Positions 13,707 to 20,935 of a DNA stretch of 20,935 bases are shown piece after piece. The stretch's first letter is position 1, and the number at the start of each line of letters is the position of its first letter. Origin of the DNA: CALALP01 sp041855735 (GTDB lineage: Bacteria; Bacillota; Clostridia; Lachnospirales; Lachnospiraceae); contig JBHAEV010000091.1 of assembly GCA_041855735.1 (NCBI GenBank), positions 1 to 20,935 on the forward strand, given 5' to 3'. The notes below the pieces were generated by a model. It saw nothing but the letters and a program-made list of their open reading frames with translations, was not told the DNA's origin and ran no database searches. Made by a program: the position numbers and the translations under genes.

Positions 13707-15100
13707 TGGAAAAAAGAGATATGTTTAAGAGAGTGCCGATTGCGGAACAGGATGCACAGGTACGCGCAAAGAATTTTGAAGAAGTATGTCTCGGTTATAC
13801 CCTGGATGAAGCCATTGCGGAAGCCGAAAGATGTTTGAACTGTAAAAATGCAAAATGCATCAAGGGTTGTCCGGTTTCCATCAATATTCCGGCATTTCTG
13901 ATGGAAGTCAAGAGCGGCAATATTGAAAGAGCCTCCGAAATCATCGCGGAAAGTTCCGCCCTTCCGGCGGTGTGCGGAAGAGTGTGCCCACAGGAAACAC
14001 AGTGTGAGGGTGTGTGCGTCCGCGGTATCAAGGGCGATCCGGTTTCCATCGGCAAGCTGGAGCGTTTTGTGGCGGACTGGGCGAGAGAAAACGGTATCGT
14101 GCCGAAGGTAACGGCTGAAAAATTAAATCGCAAGGTTGCCGTAATCGGCGCCGGACCTGCCGGACTGACCTGTGCGGGAGATTTGGCAAAGATGGGATAC
14201 GATGTGAAGATTTTCGAGGCGCTTCATGAGCCGGGCGGTGTGCTCACATACGGCATTCCTGAATTTCGTCTGCCGAAAACCGCCGTGGTTATGCCGGAAA
14301 TTGAGAATGTGAAGAAACTGGGCGTGGAAATCGAAACCAATGTGATCGTCGGGAAGACGGTAACCGTGGAAGACCTGATGGAAGAAGAGGGTTACGAAGC
14401 GGTATTCATCGGTTCCGGTGCAGGTCTTCCGATGTTCATGGGGATTCCGGGAGAGAATGCAAACGGCGTATTCTCCGCCAATGAGTATCTGACCCGTTCC
14501 AATTTGATGAAGGCGTTTCAGGAAGGATACACCACACCGATCACCAGAGGAAATGTGGTATGCGTTGTCGGCGGCGGAAATGTTGCGATGGACGCTGCCA
14601 GAACCGCTCTTCGGCTCGGTGCGGAAGTGCATGTGGTGTATCGAAGAAGTGAAGCGGAGCTTCCTGCCAGAGTGGAGGAGGTGCATCATGCAAAGGAAGA
14701 GGGGATTATCTTTGATCTTCTGACCAATCCCGTGGAGATTTTACAAAATGAAAACGGCTGGGTGAAGGGTATGAAATGTATCCGTATGGAACTCGGAGAA
14801 CCGGACGCATCGGGAAGAAGAAGACCGGTGGAAATCAAGGGCAGCGAATTCATCATTGACTGCGACACCGTGATCATGTCGCTCGGTACCACGCCGAATC
14901 CGTTGATTGCGAGCACGACGGACGGGCTGGAGATCAACAAGTGGAAGTGCATCGTTGCGGATCCGGCAACCGGACAAACCAGCAAGGAAGGCGTATTTGC
15001 CGGCGGTGATGTGGTCATCGGTGCGGCTACGGTAATCCTTGCCATGGAGGCGGGAAGAGCCGCTGCAAAAGGCATTCATGAATATCTGCAAAACAAGTAA
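13706..15100 (+). CDS. nfnB: NADPH-dependent ferredoxin oxidoreductase subunit B (NfnB; glutamate-synthase small-subunit-like)
   Basis: The catalytic partner of NfnA that carries the bifurcating flavin, binds NADP(H) and passes electrons to ferredoxin. Two cysteine clusters for [4Fe-4S] centres lie at C43-x2-C46-x4-C51-x3-C55 and C90-x3-C94-x5-C100-x3-C104. The FAD Rossmann loop is GAGPAG (148-153) and a second nucleotide-binding loop is VGGGNVAMD (288-296). The C-terminal FAD-closing motif is GVFAGGDVVIGAATVI (429-444). The length of 464 residues fits both NfnB and GltA/GltD-type small subunits. No glutamate synthase large subunit lies nearby, and nfnA overlaps it by one base with its Shine-Dalgarno GGAGGTGAGG inside nfnA, so translation is coupled and the Nfn role is preferred. 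Confidence 0.88.
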   Translation: MEKRDMFKRVPIAEQDAQVRAKNFEEVCLGYTLDEAIAEAERCLNCKNAKCIKGCPVSINIPAFLMEVKSGNIERASEIIAESSALPAVCGRVCPQETQCEGVCVRGIKGDPVSIGKLERFVADWARENGIVPKVTAEKLNRKVAVIGAGPAGLTCAGDLAKMGYDVKIFEALHEPGGVLTYGIPEFRLPKTAVVMPEIENVKKLGVEIETNVIVGKTVTVEDLMEEEGYEAVFIGSGAGLPMFMGIPGENANGVFSANEYLTRSNLMKAFQEGYTTPITRGNVVCVVGGGNVAMDAARTALRLGAEVHVVYRRSEAELPARVEEVHHAKEEGIIFDLLTNPVEILQNENGWVKGMKCIRMELGEPDASGRRRPVEIKGSEFIIDCDTVIMSLGTTPNPLIASTTDGLEINKWKCIVADPATGQTSKEGVFAGGDVVIGAATVILAMEAGRAAAKGIHEYLQNK

Positions 15101-15106
15101 CAGCTT

Positions 15107-15133
15107 GAGGGCGGGCGAAAACCCGCTCTTTTT
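15107..15133 (+). terminator. intrinsic terminator after nfnB
   Basis: GCGGG (15111-15115) pairs with CCCGC (15122-15126) around CGAAAA, with GA/TC pairing beyond a small bulge, followed by a run of five Ts (15129-15133). It lies about ten bases after the stop. Confidence 0.85.
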
Positions 15134-15219
15134 GTATATTGAAACCGACATGTTTTTGCCTTGCATCCGCGCTTCTTTCCATACAATTTTTTTATAATTG
15201 TATAAATTTCTCGAAAAGC

Positions 15220-15248
15220 TTTCATTTTCCCGGAAAATGTGTTATAAA
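15220..15248 (+). promoter_or_regulatory. promoter of the binding-protein gene
   Basis: TGTTATAAA (15240-15248) is a TGn-extended -10. At 17 bases the -35 position (15220-15225, TTTCAT) is poor, as often seen with extended -10 promoters. It lies 40 bases before the ATG at 15288. The spacer is filled by a palindrome. Confidence 0.5.
15223..15239 (+). promoter_or_regulatory. perfect 17-bp palindrome in the promoter spacer (operator candidate)
   Basis: CATTTTCC (15223-15230), C, GGAAAATG (15232-15239). It fills the interval between the -35 position and the extended -10, a classic place for a repressor. The ATTTTC/GAAAAT half-sites are those of CodY, but the separation is three bases instead of one, so it is not a standard CodY box. 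Confidence 0.5.
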
Positions 15249-15287
15249 TATGAATAGCATTTGACGAAATCATTAATGGAGGTTATT

Positions 15288-17198
15288 ATGAGAAAACGTT
15301 ATATGAAACAGATCGCTCTGGTTCTCGGATCCGCATTCCTGCTTTCCGCCTGTGCCGGCGGCGGAATTAACGAGGGAACGACCGCAGCTGCGACATCCGA
15401 AACCGGCGTTTCAAGTGAAACAAGTGCAGGTGAGGCACAAAGCAGTGCTGCGGCACAAAGCGATTCGAGCATCAATTCCGGCTTGGCGGCTTTGGAAGCA
15501 AAGCATCCGGGTGAGGTGACCAATGAGGGGACACCGCTGGACGGGCAGACCTTAAAGATCGGCATCGTTTCCGATTCTCCGTTTCCGGGAGTATTCAATC
15601 CGTTTTTGTACAATATGGCATTGGACAACCAAATCATGGACGGAATGATGAATGGCGCCTTTCCGATCGGAAAGGATTTGAAACTAATCCTCAACAGCGA
15701 TGAAACGCCGATCCATGTTTCCTTTGACGAGGCAAATGTGACCGTAACCTATAAAATCAATCCGAATTTCAAGTGGTCGGACGGCACGCCGGTAACCACC
15801 AAAGATATTTTAAGAACTTATGAAATCGTGGCGAATCAGGAATACATTGTAGCTTCAAAATCCACGCGCTTCAATGACGAAATGAAGATCATCAAGGGCA
15901 TCGAGGAATACAATCTCGGACAGGCAGACACGATTTCCGGTATCGAGATCATTGATGATGCAAACATGGTATTCCATTTGACAGAATTAAGTCCGTCCGT
16001 CCTTTGGGGCGGTGCATTTTGCGGAGAATTTGTCAACGCGGCACAACTTGAGGGCGTGGCGATGGACAAGATCATCGAAAGCGATGCCATTCGTAAGAAT
16101 CCGCTTTCCTACGGTCCTTATTACATTACCGAGATCATTGCCGGCGAAAAAGTAAGCTTTAAGGCGAATCCGCATTATATTTACGGTGAACCGAAAGTGA
16201 AGGATGTCATTGTTTCTATCGTTCCGCCTTCTCAGCAGGTGGCCGCAATCAAAGCGGGCGAGTTTGACATTATGCAAAATGTGCAAAACGACACCTATCC
16301 GGAAGTCAGCCGGCTGGACAATGTGAAAATCCTTTCCAGAATGGAATTGTACATGAGCTATCTGAGCTTTAAGCTCGGAACATGGGATTCCGCAAACAAT
16401 ACCGTTGTGGTAAACCCGGATGCCAAGATGTCGGATCCGGCTCTTAGAAAGGCCATGGCTCATGCGATCGACAATGATACCATCGGAACCGAATACTATC
16501 ATGGACTGAGATTCCGTGCACAGTCACCGATTGCTCCGATCTTTGCGACCCTGCATGACAAGAATATCACCGGATTTGAATATGATATGGAAAAGGCGAA
16601 GGCGTATCTGGACGAAGCCGGATACAAGGATACAAACGGCGACGGATTTGTGGAAAACAAGGACGGATCGGAGCTGGTGATTAATTTTGCCATGATGTCC
16701 GGTTCGGAAATCCAGGAGCCTCTGTCCCAGTATTATATGCAGCAGTGGAAGGAGCTCGGCTTGAATGTCCAGCTTGTGGACGGAAGGCTTTTGGATCTCA
16801 ACAATTTCTATGATCGCATTCAGAACGACGATCCGGGTATCGATGTGTTCATGGCGGCGTTCGGTCTGGCATCGGATCCGAATGTGACCGGTTTGATCGG
16901 CAAAACCGCACCGTTCAATTATGCAAGATACACCACTCCGGAACTTGAGGATGCACTCGCAAAACTCGGTTCGGCGGAAGCGATGGATCCGGCTAAGCAG
17001 GCGCAGTTCTATCACGATGTGGAAAAGATTTACATGGACGAGGCATTCCAGATCCCGCAGATGAACCGCGTGCAGACCATTATCATCAACAACAGAGTAA
17101 AGCACTATGACTTCAGATGGGCGACGGATGACAATCCGGATCAATTCAATTATGCAGATATTGAATTGACCGCTGATGCGCCGATTGCTGCAAAGTAA
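15288..17198 (+). CDS. oligopeptide/dipeptide-type ABC transporter substrate-binding lipoprotein
   Basis: The membrane-anchored extracytoplasmic receptor of a family-5 (SBP_bac_5) ABC importer. The N-terminus MRKRYMKQIALVLGSAFLLSAC has a type II signal with lipobox L19-S-A-C22, so C22 would be lipidated. Residues ~23-65 are a Thr/Ala/Ser/Glu-rich spacer. The binding domain follows from about residue 85 to the end, with the typical segments FKWSDGTPVTTKDILRTYE, PLSYGPYYITEI and LRKAMAHAID. At 636 residues it is longer than most because of the spacer. GGAGG (15278-15282) fixes the ATG at 15288, although an open frame begins at a TTG (15261). It has its own promoter and terminator, so it can be made in excess over the membrane complex encoded next. 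Peptide is the likeliest ligand, but the family also binds nickel, sugars and other solutes. Confidence 0.9.
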   Translation: MRKRYMKQIALVLGSAFLLSACAGGGINEGTTAAATSETGVSSETSAGEAQSSAAAQSDSSINSGLAALEAKHPGEVTNEGTPLDGQTLKIGIVSDSPFPGVFNPFLYNMALDNQIMDGMMNGAFPIGKDLKLILNSDETPIHVSFDEANVTVTYKINPNFKWSDGTPVTTKDILRTYEIVANQEYIVASKSTRFNDEMKIIKGIEEYNLGQADTISGIEIIDDANMVFHLTELSPSVLWGGAFCGEFVNAAQLEGVAMDKIIESDAIRKNPLSYGPYYITEIIAGEKVSFKANPHYIYGEPKVKDVIVSIVPPSQQVAAIKAGEFDIMQNVQNDTYPEVSRLDNVKILSRMELYMSYLSFKLGTWDSANNTVVVNPDAKMSDPALRKAMAHAIDNDTIGTEYYHGLRFRAQSPIAPIFATLHDKNITGFEYDMEKAKAYLDEAGYKDTNGDGFVENKDGSELVINFAMMSGSEIQEPLSQYYMQQWKELGLNVQLVDGRLLDLNNFYDRIQNDDPGIDVFMAAFGLASDPNVTGLIGKTAPFNYARYTTPELEDALAKLGSAEAMDPAKQAQFYHDVEKIYMDEAFQIPQMNRVQTIIINNRVKHYDFRWATDDNPDQFNYADIELTADAPIAAK

Positions 17199-17222
17199 AA
17201 ACGAATCCGACAGGAAGGTTTT

Positions 17223-17257
17223 AACTCCCCTTTTGCCTGGAAAGGGGAGTTTTCTTT
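17223..17257 (+). terminator. intrinsic terminator after the binding-protein gene
   Basis: AACTCCCCTTT (17223-17233) pairs perfectly with AAAGGGGAGTT (17241-17251) around seven bases, followed by TTCTTT. The U-tract is interrupted, so some read-through into the ATPase/permease genes is possible. Confidence 0.85.
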
Positions 17258-17378
17258 ATGCACATTTTATAAAGAATACCGGAGAATCTGTCACACGGCA
17301 ACAAAACACGTGCAGAAACAGATGTAAAAAGACGGAATACGGGAAACAACTTGAAATAACACCGAAAATGAGTTAGTA

Positions 17379-17384
17379 TATAAT
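17379..17384 (+). promoter_or_regulatory. -10 element for the ATPase/permease operon
   Basis: A consensus TATAAT about 95 bases before the first ATPase start. TTGAAA at 17351 is 22 bases upstream, too far for a normal -35, and nothing better is seen at 17. The rest of 17258-17478 shows no gene. Confidence 0.45.
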
Positions 17385-17403
17385 GGTGCTTTTATTTAAA
17401 ATA

Positions 17404-17447
17404 AACGGTATTCGCATCCGCATTCAGATCGTGAATGCACGACCGTT
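17404..17447 (+). promoter_or_regulatory. structured 5' leader of the ATPase/permease operon
   Basis: The outer arms AACGGT (17404-17409) and ACCGTT (17442-17447) enclose an inner stem GCATTCA (17420-17426) with TGAATGC (17432-17438) and a five-base loop. It lies between the -10 and the first start codon. It could be an mRNA-stability element or, as DNA, a protein site. No known riboswitch is recognised. Confidence 0.35.
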
Positions 17448-17478
17448 GGGAAAATAGACGAAGAGTAAGGTGGAAACT

Positions 17479-18462
17479 ATGAGTAAAGATGTGATCTGTG
17501 AATTGAAGAACCTCCATACCGGTTTTCGACTGCGTGACGAATATTATGATGCCGTGGACGGTGTGGATTTGAAAATCTACTCCGATGAGGTGCTTGCGAT
17601 TGTCGGAGAATCAGGGTGTGGAAAGTCGACCTTGGCAACAACCATTATGGGGCTGCATGATATGAATTATGTGCGTGTTTCCGGTGAGGTGCTTTTTGAC
17701 GGACGAAACATCCTGGAATTGTCGGAAAACGAATACAATCGGATACGAGGTGGAGAAATCGGTATGATTTTTCAGGATCCCCTGTCTGCATTAAATCCGC
17801 TGCAGCGTATCGGCGAGCAGATTGAGGAAGCGCTCAAATATCACACGAACTATGACGAAACTCAGCGAAAAGAGGAATGCCTGAAAATTCTGGAGAAGGT
17901 CGGGATCGAAAAACCGGAGAGAATCTACCGCCAGTTTCCGCACCAGCTTTCCGGTGGGATGCGGCAGAGAGTGGTGATCGCCATGGCTTTGATCTGCAAG
18001 CCGAAACTGATCATTGCGGACGAACCGACCACGGCATTGGATGTTACAATTCAGTCCCAGATTTTGGATCTGCTGATCGATCTGCAGGATGAGATGCATG
18101 CGGGAATCATTCTCATCACTCATGACCTCGGTGTTGTGGCACAGATGGCGGACCGGGTCGCCATCATGTATGCCGGTGAAATTGTGGAACTCGGAAGCAG
18201 CGCGGATATATTCGAGAATGCAAAGCATCCGTACACCCGCTCGTTACTGAACTCGATTCCGCAGATGGACAATGAGGACAAGGAGCTCTATGTCATTCAG
18301 GGAATGGTTCCAAGTCTTAAGAACCTTCCGAGAAAGGGGTGTCGCTTCTCATCCCGAATCCCGCATATACCGTCAGGTGAGCATGAGGAAAATCCGGTTT
18401 TGCACGAGGTCGGCGAGGGACATTATGTGCGCTGCACCTGTTATCAGAATTTCGTACTGTAA
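17479..18462 (+). CDS. OppD/DppD-type ABC transporter ATPase
   Basis: The first of two ATPases that power the peptide-type importer from the cytoplasmic side. The 327 residues contain Walker A GESGCGKST (43-51), the Q-loop in MIFQD (~96-100), signature LSGGMRQR (157-164), Walker B LIIADEPT (177-184) and switch H215. After residue ~245 comes the oligopeptide-type C-terminal extension (HPYTRSLLNSIPQM). In this extension the usual four-cysteine pattern is reduced: C288 and C319 remain, but the RC position is R-I294 and the third Cys is missing, so an Fe-S cluster reported for some DppD proteins is unlikely here. AAGGTGG before the ATG at 17479 is a better start than the GTG at 17470. The next ATPase starts ten bases after the stop. 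Confidence 0.9.
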   Translation: MSKDVICELKNLHTGFRLRDEYYDAVDGVDLKIYSDEVLAIVGESGCGKSTLATTIMGLHDMNYVRVSGEVLFDGRNILELSENEYNRIRGGEIGMIFQDPLSALNPLQRIGEQIEEALKYHTNYDETQRKEECLKILEKVGIEKPERIYRQFPHQLSGGMRQRVVIAMALICKPKLIIADEPTTALDVTIQSQILDLLIDLQDEMHAGIILITHDLGVVAQMADRVAIMYAGEIVELGSSADIFENAKHPYTRSLLNSIPQMDNEDKELYVIQGMVPSLKNLPRKGCRFSSRIPHIPSGEHEENPVLHEVGEGHYVRCTCYQNFVL

Positions 18463-18471
18463 GGAGGAGAG

Positions 18472-19407
18472 ATGAGCTTATTGGAGGTAAAGGATTTAAA
18501 GGTTCATTATCCGATCCGCGGCGGTTTCTTTCAAACCATTGTGGATTATGTGTATGCCGTGGACGGTGTCAACATGGTGATCGAAGAGGGAAAGACCTAT
18601 GGCTTGATCGGGGAGAGCGGTTCGGGCAAATCCACCATCGGCAAAACCATTATCGGATTGGAAAAAGCCACGTCGGGAGAGGTGATTTACAAGGGAGAGA
18701 ACATTCTTCGCAAATCCGCCCGAAAGAAATTAAAATTCAACCGGGATGTACAGATGATATTTCAGGACTCCCTGTCCAGTCTGGATCCGAAAAAAAGAGT
18801 TCTGGACATCATTTCCGAGCCGATCATCAATTTTGAAAGTCTGAACGATGAAGCACGAAAAAACAAGGTCTTCGATCTGCTTTCCATTGTCGGAATGCCC
18901 AAGGATTCGATTTACAAGTATCCGCACGAATTTTCCGGCGGGCAAAGACAGCGGCTCGGTGTTGCAAGAGCCATTGCCTGCAGGCCGAAGCTCATTATTG
19001 CGGATGAGCCGGTGTCGGCACTTGACCTGTCCGTACAGGCACAGGTACTCAACTATATGAAACAGATCCAAAAAGACATGGGACTTTCCTATTTGTTCAT
19101 CTCTCATGATCTCGGTGTGGTCAAGCATATGTGCGATTACATCTATATTATGCACAGAGGGCGTTTCACCGAAACGGGACTGCGGGAGGACATTTACAAA
19201 GATCCGAGGCATATTTACACGAAACGGCTGATCGCCTCCATTCCGCAGATCAATCCGTCGCTTCGCAAGGAGCTCAAAGAAAAGCGAATACTCGTGGAAA
19301 AAGAATATGACGAGCAATACCGGCTTTACTATGATGAGAAAAATCGGGTGTACCCATTGGAAAAAATCACATCCACGCATTTTGTGGCGCAGAGAAAGGA
19401 GAAATGA
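18472..19407 (+). CDS. OppF/DppF-type ABC transporter ATPase
   Basis: The second ATPase, expected to pair with the preceding one as a heterodimer. The 311 residues have Walker A GESGSGKST (47-55), the Q-loop in MIFQD (95-99), signature FSGGQRQR (154-161), Walker B LIIADEP (174-180) and switch H212. The C-terminal segment (residues ~240-311) has the HIYTKRLIASIPQINP block, then a charged stretch, and ends ITSTHFVAQRKEK. It lacks the cysteine-rich end found in many OppF proteins. AGGAGGAGAG directly precedes the ATG, nine bases after the upstream stop. Its stop lies one base before the permease ATG, so the genes are tightly coupled. Confidence 0.9.
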   Translation: MSLLEVKDLKVHYPIRGGFFQTIVDYVYAVDGVNMVIEEGKTYGLIGESGSGKSTIGKTIIGLEKATSGEVIYKGENILRKSARKKLKFNRDVQMIFQDSLSSLDPKKRVLDIISEPIINFESLNDEARKNKVFDLLSIVGMPKDSIYKYPHEFSGGQRQRLGVARAIACRPKLIIADEPVSALDLSVQAQVLNYMKQIQKDMGLSYLFISHDLGVVKHMCDYIYIMHRGRFTETGLREDIYKDPRHIYTKRLIASIPQINPSLRKELKEKRILVEKEYDEQYRLYYDEKNRVYPLEKITSTHFVAQRKEK

Positions 19408-19408
19408 T

Positions 19409-20371
19409 ATGTGGAAAACAATACTGCGACGTGTTCTGCTCATGATTCCTCAGTTATTTATCCTGAGTCTGCTCATTTTCATACTCGGAAAAATGATGCC
19501 GGGAGATGCATTCACCGGCTTGATCAATCCGAAAGTGGATCCGTCTTTGATCGAAAAGCTTCGTATCGAAGCAGGGTATTATGACCCATGGTATGTTCAA
19601 TATTTCAACTGGATTACCAAGGCGATGCGGGGGAATTTCGGAATGAGCTATCAGTATTCCAGACCGGTTCTGGAGGTCATCGGACCGAGAGCGATGAATT
19701 CGTTTTTCCTGTCGATTGTATCCTTGGTGCTGATGTATTGTATCGCCATTCCGCTGGGAATTTTTTCCGGACGCTATCAGAATTCCAAATTTGACAAAGC
19801 GGTGGTATTTTCCAACTTTTTTATATATGCGATTCCGTCCTTTGTCATCTATCTCTTTGCCATTCTGATTTTCGGCTACACCCTCAAATGGTTCCCGACC
19901 ATGGGCTCCGTGGATGTCGGCTATGTACCGGGGACATTTTCCTACTTTTTGAATCGTCTGCACCACATCATATTGCCGGCGACCTGCATTGCGATCTTCA
20001 GCTCACCGGGTACGATTCAGTATCTTCGCAATGAGGTGATCGATGCCAAGACACAGGACTATGTCAAAACGGCAAGAAGCAAGGGCGTGCCGATGAATAA
20101 GGTATACACCCGACACATTTTCAGAAATTCACTTTTGCCGATCGCGGCGTTCTTCGGCTTCCAGATTTCGGGGCTGCTTGGAGGTTCCGTGATCGCGGAG
20201 TCCATTTTCAGCTATCCGGGAATGGGTAAGTTTTTTATCGAATCCATGCTGTTGAAGGATTTCAGCGTGGTGATCACTTTGATTCTGCTGTACGGCTTAT
20301 TGTATTTGCTCGGTTCATTGATTTCGGATATCACGATTACAATCATTGACCCTAGAATCCGGATTGAATAG
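19409..20371 (+). CDS. OppB/DppB-type ABC transporter permease
   Basis: The first membrane subunit of the importer. The 320-residue product begins MWKTILRRVLLMIPQLFILSLLIF, with a first membrane helix at ~10-27, then a long external segment (~28-95), then about five more hydrophobic segments. The permease EAA-type loop that docks on the ATPases is EVIDAKTQDYVKTARSKGVP (~208-227), followed by GGSVIAESIFSYPGMGKF, typical of the B subunit. The open frame runs upstream to 19307 inside the previous gene. AAAGGA (19395-19400) and the family N-terminus place the start at 19409, one base after the previous stop. Confidence 0.92.
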   Translation: MWKTILRRVLLMIPQLFILSLLIFILGKMMPGDAFTGLINPKVDPSLIEKLRIEAGYYDPWYVQYFNWITKAMRGNFGMSYQYSRPVLEVIGPRAMNSFFLSIVSLVLMYCIAIPLGIFSGRYQNSKFDKAVVFSNFFIYAIPSFVIYLFAILIFGYTLKWFPTMGSVDVGYVPGTFSYFLNRLHHIILPATCIAIFSSPGTIQYLRNEVIDAKTQDYVKTARSKGVPMNKVYTRHIFRNSLLPIAAFFGFQISGLLGGSVIAESIFSYPGMGKFFIESMLLKDFSVVITLILLYGLLYLLGSLISDITITIIDPRIRIE

Positions 20372-20380
20372 GGGGATGCG

Positions 20381-20935
20381 ATGAATACTTTTGACAAATT
20401 GTTGAAACGTAAGAAAATGATCGAAGATGCACAGAAGAATGCGGGAAGTGAAAGCGTCAGCCCGGTCGGATTTCAGGTCATACTGCGCGAGTTTAAAAAA
20501 GATAAGATCGCCACATTTTCGTTCTGGGCGCTGGTTGTGGTTTTGGCATTTATTTTTATTATGGCAAGCACCATCAATATTGATGATCTGAACAAGGTCA
20601 ATATTTCGATGAAATACGCCAGACCAAGCTTCGGGCGAATCTGGGATATCTTCGGACGGGATGCGGGCGGGCGCTCAGTTTTCGGGTTTCTCATCGTGGG
20701 TGCGAGAAATTCGGTGCTGATCGGAGTTTGCATCACCCTGATCACCACCACCCTGGGGATCATCACGGGTCTGATTATGGGGTACTATGGCGGCAAGGTG
20801 GACAATATCATCCGCTCAGTCATTGATTTCATAGGGATCATGCCGACCATGCTGATCATCATTGCACTCGTTACCCTGATTCCGAGATTTGACGCATTCA
20901 AGTTTATTCTGATATTGTCTGCATTTTATTGGACG
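20381..20935 (+). CDS. OppC/DppC-type ABC transporter permease, 5' part
   Basis: The second membrane subunit, cut by the window end after 185 codons. The start MNTFDKLLKRKKMIEDAQ is preceded by GGGGGA and lies nine bases after the upstream stop. A cytoplasmic tail of ~43 residues, including the typical ILREFKKDKIATFSFW, leads into the first helix (~46-62). An external loop with the C-subunit hallmark IFGRDAGGRSVFGFLIVGARNS (~92-113) follows, then two more helices including GLIMGYYGGKVDNIIRSVIDF. Only the N-terminal half of the permease domain is visible, and the EAA loop lies beyond the window. Confidence 0.9.
   Translation, partial: MNTFDKLLKRKKMIEDAQKNAGSESVSPVGFQVILREFKKDKIATFSFWALVVVLAFIFIMASTINIDDLNKVNISMKYARPSFGRIWDIFGRDAGGRSVFGFLIVGARNSVLIGVCITLITTTLGIITGLIMGYYGGKVDNIIRSVIDFIGIMPTMLIIIALVTLIPRFDAFKFILILSAFYWT

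Noticed and set aside
13706..15100. Glutamate synthase small subunit (gltD) instead of nfnB
   Set aside because: There is no large-subunit gene nearby, and the one-base overlap with an NfnA having the Asp/3-Cys cluster motif favours the Nfn complex.
15223..15239. Standard CodY or CcpA site
   Set aside because: The half-sites fit CodY but the centre is three bases, not one. The catabolite-response pattern TGnAAnCGnT is absent.

Overview
The window looks like chromosomal DNA from a low-to-mid GC Firmicute, most likely an anaerobic clostridium close to the Lachnospiraceae (inference). The reasons are the gene order infB-rbfA-nrnA-truB-ribF-rpsO-pnp, strong purine-rich Shine-Dalgarno sites, a signal-peptide protein with Cna_B-like repeats, an Nfn-type ferredoxin:NADP oxidoreductase pair typical of anaerobes, and a lipoprotein-dependent peptide ABC transporter. 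All recognisable genes lie on the + strand. I see no tRNA, rRNA, CRISPR array, IS element or phage gene.

Region 1 (1-7330) is the distal part of the conserved nusA-infB translation/RNA-processing cluster: the 3' part of infB, then rbfA, a DHH phosphoesterase (nrnA), truB, ribF, rpsO and pnp. Several junctions can fold: a 13-bp hairpin between infB and rbfA, a possible S15-binding leader before rpsO, and a near-perfect hairpin between rpsO and pnp. A strong intrinsic terminator ends the block.

Region 2 (7331-12593) holds the least ordinary gene, a 1521-residue exported protein. It has a signal peptide, an acidic Ser/Glu-rich linker, one N-terminal beta-type domain, a second linker and eleven divergent Cna_B-like repeats of about 96-113 residues. 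All eleven repeats lack the lysine that normally makes the intramolecular isopeptide bond, and the protein has no visible cell-wall or membrane anchor. It is followed by a short DtxR-family metalloregulator whose primary metal ligands are of the iron (Met/Cys/Glu/His) type, with its own terminator.

Region 3 (12594-15135) carries nfnA-nfnB, translationally coupled, for NADH/NADPH/ferredoxin electron bifurcation. A palindrome upstream fits the redox repressor Rex.

Region 4 (15136-20935) is an oligopeptide/dipeptide-type ABC importer. The binding lipoprotein is a monocistronic unit with its own promoter, containing a perfect 17-bp palindrome in the spacer, and its own terminator. A second transcript encodes two ATPases and two permeases in the order D-F-B-C; the last gene runs off the window.

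The best candidates for something undescribed are the anchorless, lysine-less repeat protein beside an iron-type regulator, the Rex-like site at nfnAB, and the palindromic operator of the binding-protein gene.
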